Assembly: GCA_024364805.1 (NCBI GenBank)
Contig: CM044488.1
Location: 34,724,799-34,777,278 of the forward strand
Direction of reading: 5' to 3'
DNA: 52,480 nucleotides
Origin: Euprymna scolopes
Taxonomy: Eukaryota > Mollusca > Cephalopoda > Sepiida > Sepiolidae
Both the position numbers and the translations under genes were made by a program. Positions 34,706 to 45,025 of the stretch are shown here, piece by piece (within the stretch, counting starts at the first letter, position 1; the number at the start of each line of letters is the position of its first letter). Under the pieces are notes generated by a model. It was not told the DNA's origin, did no database searches, and saw only the letters and a program-made list of their open reading frames with translations.

Positions 34706-34782
34706 TTGAAATTACGAATTTAGAAATTGTTTTTACACATGTTACTACTAATACAAAATTGATTTTAACTCCTAAACGTTCT

Positions 34783-34804
34783 CACACACACACACACACA
34801 CACA
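34783..34804. repeat. (CA)n microsatellite
   Basis: Eleven CA units. Confidence 0.95.
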
Positions 34805-34821
34805 TTTCTGGGTGAACCACT

Positions 34822-35528
34822 CACTAGGTGTATCAGAAAATTTGTAGGAATTTTTGACACCCCTAACACGAAACTGCGAATAAAATATTAAAAAAACTCA
34901 TAATTTCTCTTTTAAATGTGGGTTGTTTATTTTCTTTATGGGTTATACTTCCAAAATAAACTATTAAAGTTGTTTTAAAAGTAATAGAAATATTTTTTTT
35001 TTTTTTTTAAACAGTAATGAAATACTTTGAATTTTACGAGCTCAGTATTTTTCAATTTTTAAACTTTAAAAATCTATCAAAATTTTTCTATTGATTCAAT
35101 TTTTATGATATTTTCAGGGTCAATGTGAAATTTTATGCTCTTTCCAATAAACCGAATATAATATTTTAGACAAACGTTTTGTTTTTTTTTAATTCACACC
35201 CCCTCCCCCATTTTCAAGTTTATTAAGAAGTAAATAATTAATTTACTCACCAAAGTTTTATATATCACAAATTGAAGATAAAAGATCAATAAATAATATA
35301 TTCAAATTTAAAACAAAAAAAGTAGTGTTTTTTTAGAAATTTACCTGTAAAGTCTGAAGTTTAAAACCTTTTTTTTTTTTTTTTTTTTTTTTTAAATGGA
35401 ACCTTGGTCCTTGCTCCTTTAATTAAAAAAAAATAGGGCTTGAATTACATTTTTCGAGGAGTTATAAGCTTGGAAAGACGGGGTGGAATTATTCAATATT
35501 TTTCAGGAAATTTCTGACGCACCTAGTG
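34822..35528. mobile_element. MITE-like element, 707 bp
   Basis: The left end is CACTAGGTGTATCAGAAAAT. The inverted right end is CACTAGGTGCGTCAGAAATT. The terminal repeat can be followed for about 45 bp with gaps. AACCACT on the left and AACCACC on the right are a probable 7-8 bp target duplication, which would suit a hAT-type origin. The interior is AT-rich with T-tracts and no transposase. Confidence 0.7.
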
Positions 35529-35971
35529 AACCACCGTCAGTCAGGTAATAAAAACATGAAAATAAACTTGGGTTTACATAAAAATCTTAGTTTGGGCATA
35601 CATAAAATACCAATTTAAATTACGATTAATAAGTTCTGATTTCTTTCAATTTTAACACCTTAACCTTTTAGCCGGCTAAAAACCATAAAAAAAATATGAG
35701 GTCCACGAAAAATGCAAGCATTTGAGCCGCCTAGCGTCTCTCTGTGACCTTTCATTTCTGAGGAGATGCAATTTGAAAAAATGAAGACAGATATAGTGAG
35801 TTTTATAAATGAGATTATGAAGATTGTTTATATAATTTTACTGAATTTTTTTATGCAGAAAAATTGGTTATTGTTGATTGTTAAACTAATAATCCAATAA
35901 ATGTCAAAGCAAATAAGATTTATAAAAAAACATGTTTTTGTTTAAAAATATTTTACAATAATTGCTAATTT

Positions 35972-36177
35972 TCTATTGTATAAAAAAGTCGGATTTCCTG
36001 TCTGAATGTCTGACAGTCTGTTAGAAACAACATGCACATATATAAATAAACCTTTGGTGTAAGTTTGTTAGTTTTTTTTTTACTTATTCTAAAAATTGTT
36101 CTAGCAGAGAATTTTATTTAAGTAAAATTAGTGTTTTTTACACCTATTTTCTTTTCTAGCATGGGTAGATTTGCTAG
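35972..36177 (+). mobile_element. Possible short Helitron, 206 bp
   Basis: The left end TCTATTGTATAAAAAAGTCG followed by GTCTGAATGTCTG resembles Helitron 5' ends of this genome. The right end is TTTGCTAG|T. The base before the start is T, not A, and no strong terminal hairpin is visible. The stretch from 35529 to 35971 holds nothing recognisable. Confidence 0.35.
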
Positions 36178-37304
36178 TCAAAAGTAAAAGTAAATTTCAA
36201 TGTAAAAATAACTTTAATGTATTATGCTAGATGTAAACCATTGAGAAGTGAAAAAAAAAATATATCTTTCATAGATCCTGGAAGGTCAACATAATTCAGC
36301 AATAAGAATTCAAAATTTTCATGCAAAAAGGTGACAAACCATCAAAAATCCTTTTTCAAACTGAAGCTTGGCAGACAACTTATAAAGATTCTTGGATGCA
36401 TCTATAAAAATAATGAGGTATCAAAATTAAATGTAAAAAAATACTTTGCACTATTTATACATTGAAACACAAAATTTAGGGTTGATGACTTTTTTTTCTT
36501 TTTTTTCTTTTTCTTTTTTTTTCTTTTTTTTTTTAGGAAGGGGGCAATGTTTATCGGAAAGTACTTGTTTGTTAATCTTCTAATTTTCTCAATTTTAACA
36601 TGAATTTTGCATAAGTTATATAATCTTGAATGCAGAAGGGAACTCATTATTTTTCTCCCAAATGCTAATGAAAGTCATGAGTAATGATGTTTTTTTTTTT
36701 TTTTTACATTATTCAAGGAGTAGTGATTGTAGGAGAGATAACCCATGCTTTCCTTTTTTTCCTGGTGGAGAAGTAATAATTCAGTAAAAACTTCATATCA
36801 ATATAATATAGGGGAACCCTTAAGATGAACAGATTGTTTTAATCTCTTGTATGTGCGTAAATCACTTGTATTTTTATCCTTTTCAGTAAATCTATTGGAT
36901 TAGATGATTAATCCCATGAATTTGATCTCTAATTAAATCCTACATAATGTCTACTTTTCATGACCCACTTATAGAAAAGAGAAAAAATAACTGGTATTCT
37001 TAAGAGGAATCGATTAAATCTTCACGTTTATTGATGAAAATGTTTTTTTGAACACAAGTGCGTGGCTGACAAATGGACAGAGCCTCTTATAGAGAACTTG
37101 GATATATTTAAAAATGTTATTTAAAATTTAAATTGCCGGACAAAGCCTCTCATTTGTAGATGCTGATTGTAAACATCTGTTCATACTGCATGCTTAGCAC
37201 TGAAAATGATATTCCAAACGTGACAAATGGCATGTCAACCCCTTTTGGAATTATTCTAATGCTGAAATACTTTCTAATTGCACTTATTGAACTCTAGCAA
37301 AATT
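36178..37304. other. No gene seen; T-rich tract
   Basis: A long interrupted T-tract lies at about 36489-36534 and another at 36690-36706. No coding sequence was recognised. Confidence 0.5.
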
Positions 37305-37440
37305 CTTGAAGAAACAACACAAGGATGCTATGTGCCATCTTGAACAAATCCTGGAGGCAAACTACAAAGGTTGTGTGCTGGATGGCCATACAACTGCTCT
37401 GTCAAATGCTGCTTCCAGGATTTGTTTTAAACAGAAAGCA
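37305..37440 (+). mobile_element. Short LINE ORF relic
   Basis: The frame TRMLCAILNKSWRQ resembles the YTRMLRxxxNxSWxxH phrase near the C-terminus of another LINE group. The match covers only about 60 bp, so the assignment is weak. Confidence 0.3.
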
Positions 37441-37533
37441 GCATTTTTGTACTGTTCACATCCATTTTTTTTTTCTTCTTCAATGTTTTATTTAGCTTCA
37501 AGTTGTGCGGCCGTTAAAATAGTACTTTACTAT

Positions 37534-37561
37534 TGAATAACCCAAAAAGGTTTGATATGCT
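37534..37561 (+). repeat. Retroposon tail stem-loop, partial copy
   Basis: GAATAACCCAAAAAGGTTTG followed by ATATGC matches the core of the stem-loops at 30964 and 39256, with the outer stem degraded. Confidence 0.4.
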
Positions 37562-37664
37562 GTTAAACATAGAAATCAAGCTGATCAGAGAATAGAAAGT
37601 GGACCTTTAGTTTACTTTCTGCAACCTTAAAACTCTTGCTTACCTTATTTTCTCCTTTGAGTTC

Positions 37665-37850
37665 TTGCATTCTGTGAGCAATGATTCTGACAAAAGGGGA
37701 GGAATTGCCATTTTCGAAGTCTGAATATATCCATCTAGCGCTTTATGATTGTCTAGTTTTTTTTTACCGTGAAGTACTTTTTTATGCTCCTTACATAAAG
37801 TGGTGTCATGCCTTGTCTGGAGCTATTTTCATAGAAAGAAAAAAAAATCA
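37665..37850 (+). repeat. Dispersed repeat (LINE-type 3' end), copy 2
   Basis: Matches 29680-29845: TTCTGACAAAAGGGGAGGAA, GAAGTCTGAATATAT and GTCATGCCTTGTCTGGAGC, ending in an A-run. Confidence 0.5.
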
Positions 37851-38117
37851 CTTTGAATGTTATAAGCAGGCTGTGGAGTTAATAGCTTAAACATTCAACT
37901 CAAAATTTTGAGTCAAGCTTCAACTTTTTTTTTAATATTCAAAACAAGTAAATCAATATTTTTATTTAAGGAATTCTTCACCATGCATTTAACTCTTTAT
38001 TTAGAACTAGCGGGGGGTACCCGGCGATGCCCGGGTGTCTTGAGGTAAATCAAAACTCTGGGGGGAGGGGGGGGGGGTTAAATAATAATAAAAAAAATGT
38101 TTTGGTAGGTGAGTATG

Positions 38118-38194
38118 AGAATCGAACCTGTACCCTTGAGTTGGAAATTAATGTGTGAAAAAAAAAAAAAACGTGCGATGTTACCATCAGGCCA
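38118..38194 (-). other. tRNA-like A/B boxes in Helitron unit 1
   Basis: On the minus strand, A box TGGCCTGATGG is at 38184-38194 and B box GGTTCGATTCT is at 38118-38128, with a T-run between. The order A-then-B points toward the Helitron 3' end. The cloverleaf is not intact. Confidence 0.5.
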
Positions 38195-38695
38195 CTGCGA
38201 CATACAGCGTAGATGTGTTTGAATTTATTTATGTAACTATAACTATAAAAACAGGCGTGCGTAATAAAAGTTAACTTTGCTGCTTACATTTGACCTAATT
38301 AAGAAGGTCAAATACAAGTCACGCAGCGTAAGCGTCTGTTCCCGGCGCATTGCCGCGAATACATCCGTTTGAGTTTAGTTTCATTTTATTTATACTAAAA
38401 AGCCCAATCAACACGTAAGAAGCCAAAATAACAATAATTTTGTAAAAATCAAGTAAATAAATCTATACGCTACGCGCTTTCCTAATTCCTAGATATTATG
38501 ATATAGGACCTATATACAGTTTTAAGCGATAGTAACGACCCCGGGACCGCGTGCGAAAGAAGCCTTTTGAAGACATACACGAAATGATCACACACATTTT
38601 GCCTTTTATATGGCATAAATAAACCTGTGTATGGGGGGGGGGTAAACTAAAGAATAAGCGAAGTAATAAAAAAAAAAAACGTTTGGTCGGGAGGA

Positions 38696-38761
38696 GGGAT
38701 TGAACCCAGAAGCTTTGACGCGGAGGTGGAAACCAATGCCAATACTTAACGGTCTCGACCA
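38696..38761 (-). other. tRNA-like A/B boxes in Helitron unit 2
   Basis: On the minus strand, A box TGGTCGAGACC is at 38751-38761 and B box GGGTTCAATCCC is at 38696-38707. They have the same order and place in the unit as in unit 1. Confidence 0.5.
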
Positions 38762-39255
38762 CGAGTGTGAGTAATTGATTAATGTGTTAAGTTAAAGCTT
38801 ATAAAGCTAAAAGAGGTTTGATTGACAGGACGACGCTAAATGAGGTCATCGCGCGATCGTTATTTTTAGTTTTCACTTCACCCCAGATGATGGTGGGAAG
38901 GGGGGAAAGCAGAGCAAAAGCCGAGAACACAACGTTTTTCACTGTATTTATACTCAAATGCAGGACGAGCCAGGGACAAAGCGAAACAGCACGAATCTCA
39001 TAAAAGTTGACGTAAATAAATCTAGAGACGACCCGCGTTCCCAAATCGTACATATTATGATATAGGACCCATATAAAAAGTTGTAAGCGATAGTAACGAA
39101 CCCGGGAGCGTGTGCTTGAAAAGCCTTTTGAAGACATACACGAAATGGTCACACACATTTTGCCTTTTATATATATAGATTGGACAATTTTTCATGGCAA
39201 ATCAAATGTTGGATTTCGATTCTTGGAAATTTTACATCTTCCACTACTATTACTC

Positions 39256-39310
39256 GGCATTAAATAACCCGAAAAGGGTTGATATGCCGTAAAACAAAAA
39301 CAACCAACCA
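39256..39310 (+). repeat. Retroposon 3' tail with stem-loop, copy 2
   Basis: GGCAT, AACCCGAAAAGGGTT and ATGCC form a nested stem, followed by a CAAAAACAACCAACCAAA tail. It is the cleanest of the three copies. Confidence 0.65.
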
Positions 39311-40191
39311 AATTCACTACTATTAAACTACCTTCTATTGATAAAATGTTTGCTTAATTGTTTTAGAAATCGATATATTAGTCATTAAAACTTTCAAATT
39401 AGTTTCAATAAAGGTTTGGGTTTTTTTTTAAAGAAATTTTGTGACCTAATTCAAATTTCTTTTCCAAATCTATTTGGCATCACCAATTAACAATTCTAAT
39501 CATCACTTATCAGGGATTCAATTTAAAATGTAAACCTATATCAAGATCAGAGGACTTTATACAGGCTCAAATTTTATGAGCAATTCAGTTATAGTATTAA
39601 TCTAATATTAAATTTTTACAATAATATTGTAACTACGTTTGTTAGACAGCCATAAACAGCAGAGGCAACATTTTATTTTATAATAGAAATGTACAAGCAA
39701 AAAAAAAAACGAGATAAAAATAGTAAAATGGGGTTCAGAGTTGGGAGTATGAGTTCATGACTAATAGGGCAACGCCGGATTTTGCTAGTTTATCATTTAT
39801 ATTTGGATTTTAAAGAGGATGGGTGAGGAGTGAAGGTTCTGCAAAGTCAAATATTTTTTCTAATTAAATCTCTATCAAAGAAAAAAGATGGAAATTTGCC
39901 AAAACAAAAAACAAACATTAAAATGGATCGTAATTTTTTATTGTTTAATAAATCTACTGCCTTTGCCTCCCCTGAATATTGTTCAAGTTGAACTGAACAG
40001 GCGATTACATATACAATATGATAACACCATTAAATCTATGTTTATTTTGGGCAGTCTCCTCATCGATAGTTTCTAGACCAATCATACAGGTTTGGTTAAT
40101 TGATCTGATAACTTCAAACTAATCTGCGGATATTTTAAGACTGTTGCATTGATCAAATATTTATTCTCTTGTCTGATTACAAAATGAGAAT

Positions 40192-40194
<3 letters not shown>
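39311..40194. other. No gene seen; one Helitron 3' end
   Basis: GGGCAACGCCGGATTTTG then CTAG|T at 39785-39788 looks like the 3' terminus of a plus-strand Helitron. Its 5' end was not found. The rest is AT-rich noncoding sequence. Confidence 0.45.
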
Positions 40195-40235
<41 letters not shown>

Positions 40236-40246
40236 CACACACACAG
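40195..40246. repeat. (GT)n(TA)n(CA)n palindromic microsatellite
   Basis: GT units, about 14 TA units and CA units follow one another, so the whole tract can fold on itself. Confidence 0.95.
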
Positions 40247-40473
40247 AACTACATGGTTAATATTAAGCCTACTGTAGTTTCACTGTTTGCATTTGATATG
40301 TAAATTCGGACAGCAATATTATGTTACAATGAATTAAAGTAGTAGCAAGAAAAACTGGTGTTGCTCAGGATTAAATCAACATGTCTTCCCTCATTTCATA
40401 ACATCATACTACAGTTTTATATTTATTTTTTACAATTTTTATTCGATTTTTCGTATGGGGACCCAGTTATGTA

Positions 40474-41804
40474 CGAGAGGTGTGCAATAAGTAATGCCCC
40501 TGACCCACTTCCCATAGCAGTAGAGCAACGAAACTTGGCAAAGTTATTAGTCTTCCTCCACATAGGAACCACCCAGAGTTATGCATTTCTCCCATCGTTT
40601 GATGCAGCTCTGGAGACGGTTTTTGTAGAACAACCCAGGTTGGTCCTCCAACCACGACGTGACTTCAGAAATCAAGACTGCATCATCTCGGAAACGCTTT
40701 TCTTTCAAAAACAACTTCATGGCTGGGAAGAGGTGAAAGTTAGAGGGTGCAAGGTTAGGGGAGTAGGGAGGATGGGGTGGAGGATTTCATAACCACACGC
40801 CCGTGCTTCTGATATTGGCGACATGCGAGTTGTGAACCGAAGCGTTGTCCTGCAGGAGGAGGGTACCTTTGCTGATCTTGCCCCGCCTCTTGATTTTGAT
40901 AGCTTCCCTTAATTTTCTCAAAAGTGAAGCATAATAGGCTCCTGTAATTATGGTACCCTTTGCCAGGAAATCTGTCATCACTACTCCATCCTGGTCCCAG
41001 AAGACTGTGAGTCTGACTTTGCCAGCGGAGGGCTGCACCCTTGCCTTCTTTGGAGGTGGTGAGTCCAAGTGCTTCCACTGCATTGACTGGACTTTGGTCT
41101 CTGGATCATAGTGATGGACCCAGGTTTCATCCTGTGTAATCAGTCTTTTGAAAAACTTTGGCTCATCTTCTTGGCATATCTCCAAATTCATCCTCGAGCA
41201 CTCGACGCGTTCTCACTTCTGGAATGGTGTGAGCAACCTGGGAATCCATCTGGCAAACACCTTATGCATATGCAAATGATCATGAATGATAGTTTCCACA
41301 GACCCTGTACTAATCTTGACATCTTGGGCTATTTGGCAAATAGTAATGCGTCGATCTTCCAAAATGGCAGCCTTAACTTGACGGACAGATGCCTCATCAA
41401 TGGCAGAAGGGGGGCGACCAGGTCTGGGAGCTGTTTCCACAGACTTCCAGCCATGTTTGAATTCACGATGCCAGCGTTTTACAAGGTCATATGATGGGGT
41501 ATTATCACCATAAGTTTTTTTCATTTCATCAAAAGTCTCCTGTGGTGTGCACCCTTTCAAATACAAAAACCGGATCACTGCTCGACATTCAACAGGCTCC
41601 ATTTCACACCTGACTCAGTTCAAACACCTGTAAAACAGAAACCACAATTAGTGCAGAGCTGTAATTTGCCACATAACCCGTAGAGATATAAATCATTGCA
41701 CATGTAAAATTTCAGACTCGTGGATTGGTGCAGAGTCCTACTGCCACACTTAGTGTCTGCCAGCAGCCATTTGATTGCACCAGGGGGATTACCACACTCC
41801 TTAG
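40474..41804 (-). mobile_element. Mariner-type DNA transposon, 1.33 kb
   Basis: The length, one transposase frame and TA-flanked inverted ends fit a mariner. The left terminus is CGAGAGGTGTGCAATAAGTA then ATGCCCCTG. The inverted right terminus is CTAAGGAGTGTGGTAATCCC then CCTG, lacking six bases. TA is present on both sides (40472-40473 and 41805-41806). The copy is nearly full length, but its transposase carries stop codons and the third catalytic residue is changed. Confidence 0.85.
40547..41602 (-). pseudogene. Mariner transposase, broken
   Basis: From ATG at 41602 to TAA at 40547 the frame is 352 codons including the stop, close to the usual 345-350 residues. Residues 1-110 hold the paired helix-turn-helix region and the GRP linker (RPGRPPSA). 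The catalytic region shows TQDETWVHHYDP (Asp 158), LLLQDNASVH (Asp 252) and APSNFHLFP, where the third Asp reads Asn at residue 288 (codon at 40739-40741). Two in-frame TGA stops occur, at 41213-41215 (probably from CGA) and 40787-40789, the latter in a short stretch that appears locally out of phase. With two stops and a D-D-N triad it cannot catalyse its own movement. The same Asp-to-Asn change is known in the mariner domain of primate SETMAR. Confidence 0.9.
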
Positions 41805-43107
41805 TACATCCAGGTACACTCAGATAAGAGCAATTATGTAAGGTTCAGACTTTGAAGTAAATCAACTATGCTCACAAGTTTCAAATGTCATTAAAAAGTG
41901 GTAAAAAAATTTTTATACAATAAAAAATAATTGATTGCAACAATGCTAAAAATATAACTCATTGATGCTGTAAAAAGGTGTTAATAATTTTTAATCTCTT
42001 GCTTTAATTTTCAACTTTATTTTAAAATTTTTAACGAAAATTATTTAGCATATGTTTATATTTATTTGCATATGTTTATATTTATTTGCATATGTTTATA
42101 TTTATTTGCTGTTTCTCTTATAGAGGAATTTATATTCTATTTTTGATGATTCAAAAATCTAATAAAATAATTTTCATATAAAACATGAAAAAAGCACATG
42201 CATTGTTAAAACAATTCAATGTTTGGGCATCGTAAATTTTAAGGAGCCTGTAGTTAATTGCAACTTTCAATTGAAGTGTCTATTAGATTTAATCCTGAGT
42301 TTGACAGTTGTTTATGGAATCAAGGGCTCAACAGAGGTCATACCGAAAATAAAAAAAAGTGCTGAACTGAATGAAGTTATCACCTGGGACTTGTGAATTA
42401 AGAACATCAGTGACATAGTTTTTCTGTTTCTTTTTGATATGTATTCATGTTTCTCTCTAATTTTTGTCACTATAAGAGATTAGAAGTTGGAATTTAAATT
42501 TTTTGTGTAATGGTCAGTGGTATGAAACTCAACTCTGTTGATTTTCGAGTTATGTTCCTTCCAAATGAACAAATTTTATTTAATTTTTTTCATATATAAA
42601 AATGTGTTCCTTTTTATACACGCGTTAAATTTTCAATTTCAACTGATGATCTCATCCTAGATAAGTAATTCCCTGGAGAGAATTAGTGGTGCCTACTAAA
42701 ACCTCACCAAAGACTCATAAATTAAGCAACCAATAAACCCCTCCATTTAAAGTGGATGTGCTTATTGTACCTCTGACAAGCGATACTATCACAATAGTGT
42801 CATGACTAAGATGTGACAGCCACTCTGCTGTCGACTCTGGCAAGTGATAGTACAGCCTCACCTTACACTACATAAACACTAGCTCAATTTACCAGCATCT
42901 ACAAAAAAAATCTACATACCCGCCCTTCTGATTTAAAACAAATTTTAGTTAATATTACACCAAAATAATACATCCTAAAATCAATAAAAAATAATTTAAA
43001 TGTCTTTTATTAAAATCTAATTAATCTAAATTAATAACATATGAAACCAGTAACAATTTAAAATCTTTAACGTAATATAATTTTATCCATGATACTAATT
43101 ATAATTG
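41805..43107. other. No gene seen
   Basis: AT-rich sequence. It contains the small tandem repeat listed separately. The stretch at 42690-42900 is of mixed composition, perhaps an old repeat. No coding signal. Confidence 0.45.
42048..42109. repeat. 20-bp tandem repeat, three copies
   Basis: The unit GCATATGTTTATATTTATTT is repeated three times without change. Confidence 0.95.
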
Positions 43108-43380
43108 TATGGCATAATCATGTTGCCACACTGGTTCTTGTTAGATCACCAAAGTTAAGCAACATTGAGCTTGGTTAGTACCAGATGAATGACCATTTGG
43201 GTGTTGTATGTAGAAAGGCGTTGACACCTACTTGCAAAAACCTAATGTCACCCTCTCTCCTGATTAAGATATGCAAGCGACTGGGGACCATTTGTAAATT
43301 TCATATTCCCATGAAACTTTTTCCTTCAAAGGAAGCAGATTCAACCTGCCTGCTAGCATTCATTCTGTGATGCTAATTCT
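43108..43380 (+). mobile_element. 5S rRNA-headed SINE
   Basis: The first 100 bases follow animal 5S rRNA: ATGGCATAATCATGTTG, GATCACCAAAGTTAAGCAAC, GGTTAGTACCAGATGAATGA and GGGTGTTGTATG. Relative to 5S, about 15 bases are missing near the 3' part and many positions have changed. Downstream comes a body, ATGCAAGCGACTGGGGACCA to CAGATTCAACCTGCC, that recurs alone at 26579-26700. A 5S head joined to a shared body is the structure of SINE3/Deu-type SINEs. It is not a working 5S gene, and no clear tail was found. Confidence 0.65.
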
Positions 43381-44248
43381 GATGTCTCTGAATTTAAATT
43401 GTTAACATAAATACATAGAATTTCTTGTGTTTCATCCTTGTGAGGATTTGTCAGGCTAACGTATGGAATTGATATTATCACATATTTTTATATATACATA
43501 TGGTATTAAGTTTGCTAGTTAACCAATTTCTTGTCTTAACTAACTTGGTTAGTCTCACCTTTTAAGGGAATAGTTAGTCATTTGTTGTATTCTTTCACAC
43601 TGTTAGTCTGTATCTTGTCATGCTTGCTTGTTCCTATGCACCAACTTGTCTACAAAGGCTGAATGCAACAATGTGACAGTAGTTTATATTTACTTTAAAA
43701 TAGACATAAAATGATTTTTTTTTTTTTTTTCCCCCAAAAGCTACCATTCATCTTGTTTATGTTGTACATGTCTATGATGATGGGTTGTGGTGTCTTAAGA
43801 TATGAGGTTTGACTCTTAAGATTAAAAATATTTGAACTCCAACTCCTTATCATAAGTCTTCCAAAATTTAGATTTTCAATTCTTTGCTAAAAAAAATTGA
43901 TCCTGATTTCTAGCATTCTTATAAGTTTAACTTTTCCCAAAATTTCCAACTCAAAAAACTTTCATAACATATCTATTTGTTTGAAAGCTGCAGCCATCAT
44001 AATTTTTTAACTATTTTTAATAAAATTACCCTATAAACTCAATCACAAAGCAATAACTTACCTTTGCTATACATAATTACTAACTACTCATATTGTATAC
44101 AGTAATTAATTTATGTACAGTAAAATGTATGTCAAAAATCAACTTAGGACATGTCATAGAAACTGAATACCATAAATCGGGAACTACCTCTTACTTCTTA
44201 ATTATTAATGTGTAATCTTCTATCTACCTGAGTCACTTTTATTCTAAA
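43381..44248. other. No gene seen
   Basis: AT-rich sequence with a T/C homopolymer junction at about 43716-43734. No recognised repeat. Confidence 0.5.
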
Positions 44249-45025
44249 TTAGCAGTTCAGCCCAGCTTTGCGCAGGCCCTATGTACTGTTCATAACTTTA
44301 CATATATATATTAAAGTTTGACTCCTGCCCAGGTAACCTACATCTAAAATTTCAAGTGTTTAGACCCAAAATTGGCGGAGGAGTTTTGTAGAGTTTGCAA
44401 AGGTCAACTCTTTCAACTTTGACCTCTTGGCAGCTAAATTTTTGCCCAAAAACTGATTAAAAAGCTTGCTGTATGTCTGAATACCCTTTATGTAAAATTT
44501 CAAATGTTTAGACCCAAAATTGTCTGAATAGTTTGCTAGAGACTGCAAAGGTCAAATCGTTTGAACTTTGACCCCTTGGCAGCCAAATTTTCAGCCAAAA
44601 ACTGATTAAAAAGCTTGTCCTATGTTTGAACATACTTTATGTAAAATTTAAAATGTTTAGACCAAAAATTGTCTGAGTAATTTCATAGAGACCGCAGAGA
44701 TCAATATTTTTTTTAACTGTGACCCCAATTTTGACCCCTTAACAGTTATTGTTTTGGCTCAAATCAAATTAAAATTTGATCCATGTCCAAGTAACCTACA
44801 TTTAAAATTTCAAGTGTTAGATCCAAAAATTGGCAGAGGAGTTTGGTAGAATTTTCAAAGGTCAAATCGTTCAACTTTGACCTCTTGACAGCCAAAGTTC
44901 TGACTGAAAACCAATTAAAAAGATTTTCCTAAATCGTTATGTCAAATCTCAAGTCTGTAGACTGAAAATAAACAGTAGTTTGGTAGGGAAATGTGTACAC
45001 ACACAGACAATTTTACTTTTATAGA
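44249..45025 (-). mobile_element. Nonautonomous Helitron with four internal repeats, 777 bp
   Basis: The minus strand starts A|TCTATAAAAGTAAAATTG at 45025 and ends GAACTGCTAA|T at 44249. These are Helitron-type ends with CTAA in place of CTAG and an intact A/T target. A GC-rich imperfect hairpin, GCCTGCGCAAAGCTGGGC, precedes the end. The body is four tandem units of about 150 bp, marked on the plus strand by TAGAYCCAAAAATTG-like phrases near 44361, 44509, 44658 and 44818. It is the complete relative of the element at 12432 and does not encode a protein. Confidence 0.8.

Larger units (their letters stand above)
38007..39179 (-). mobile_element. Head-to-tail Helitron pair, 1173 bp
   Basis: The outer ends are ideal. 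The minus strand begins A|TCTATATATATAAAAGGC at 39179 and ends CCCGCTAG|T at 38007, with the hairpin ACCCGGGCATCGCCGGGT just before. The A/T insertion site is intact. Inside are two similar units, 38007-38608 and 38609-39179. Each has the 5' phrase ACACATTTTGCCTTTTATAT and AAGCCTTTTGAAGACATACA, and each has a tRNA-like A/B-box pair. Only the first unit keeps the GC-rich 3' hairpin. No Rep/helicase is encoded. Confidence 0.85.

Noticed and set aside
36402-36647. Lysine-rich 81-codon minus-strand frame
   Set aside because: It is made by a long interrupted T-tract and has no protein-like composition outside it.
38818-39003. Plus- and minus-strand frames of 60-120 codons in the Helitron pair
   Set aside because: The frames lie in known repeat sequence and have no domain. 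They are not conserved between the two units.
40755-41078. Minus-strand 107-codon frame overlapping the mariner
   Set aside because: A shifted reading of the transposase. Only a few residues around 40790 fit the family, where the main frame is locally out of phase.
41111-41494. Plus-strand 127-codon frame
   Set aside because: Antisense shadow of the mariner transposase.
43108-43205. Functional 5S rRNA gene
   Set aside because: About 15 bases are missing and many conserved positions changed. The sequence is joined to a repeated body, so it is a SINE head or pseudogene.
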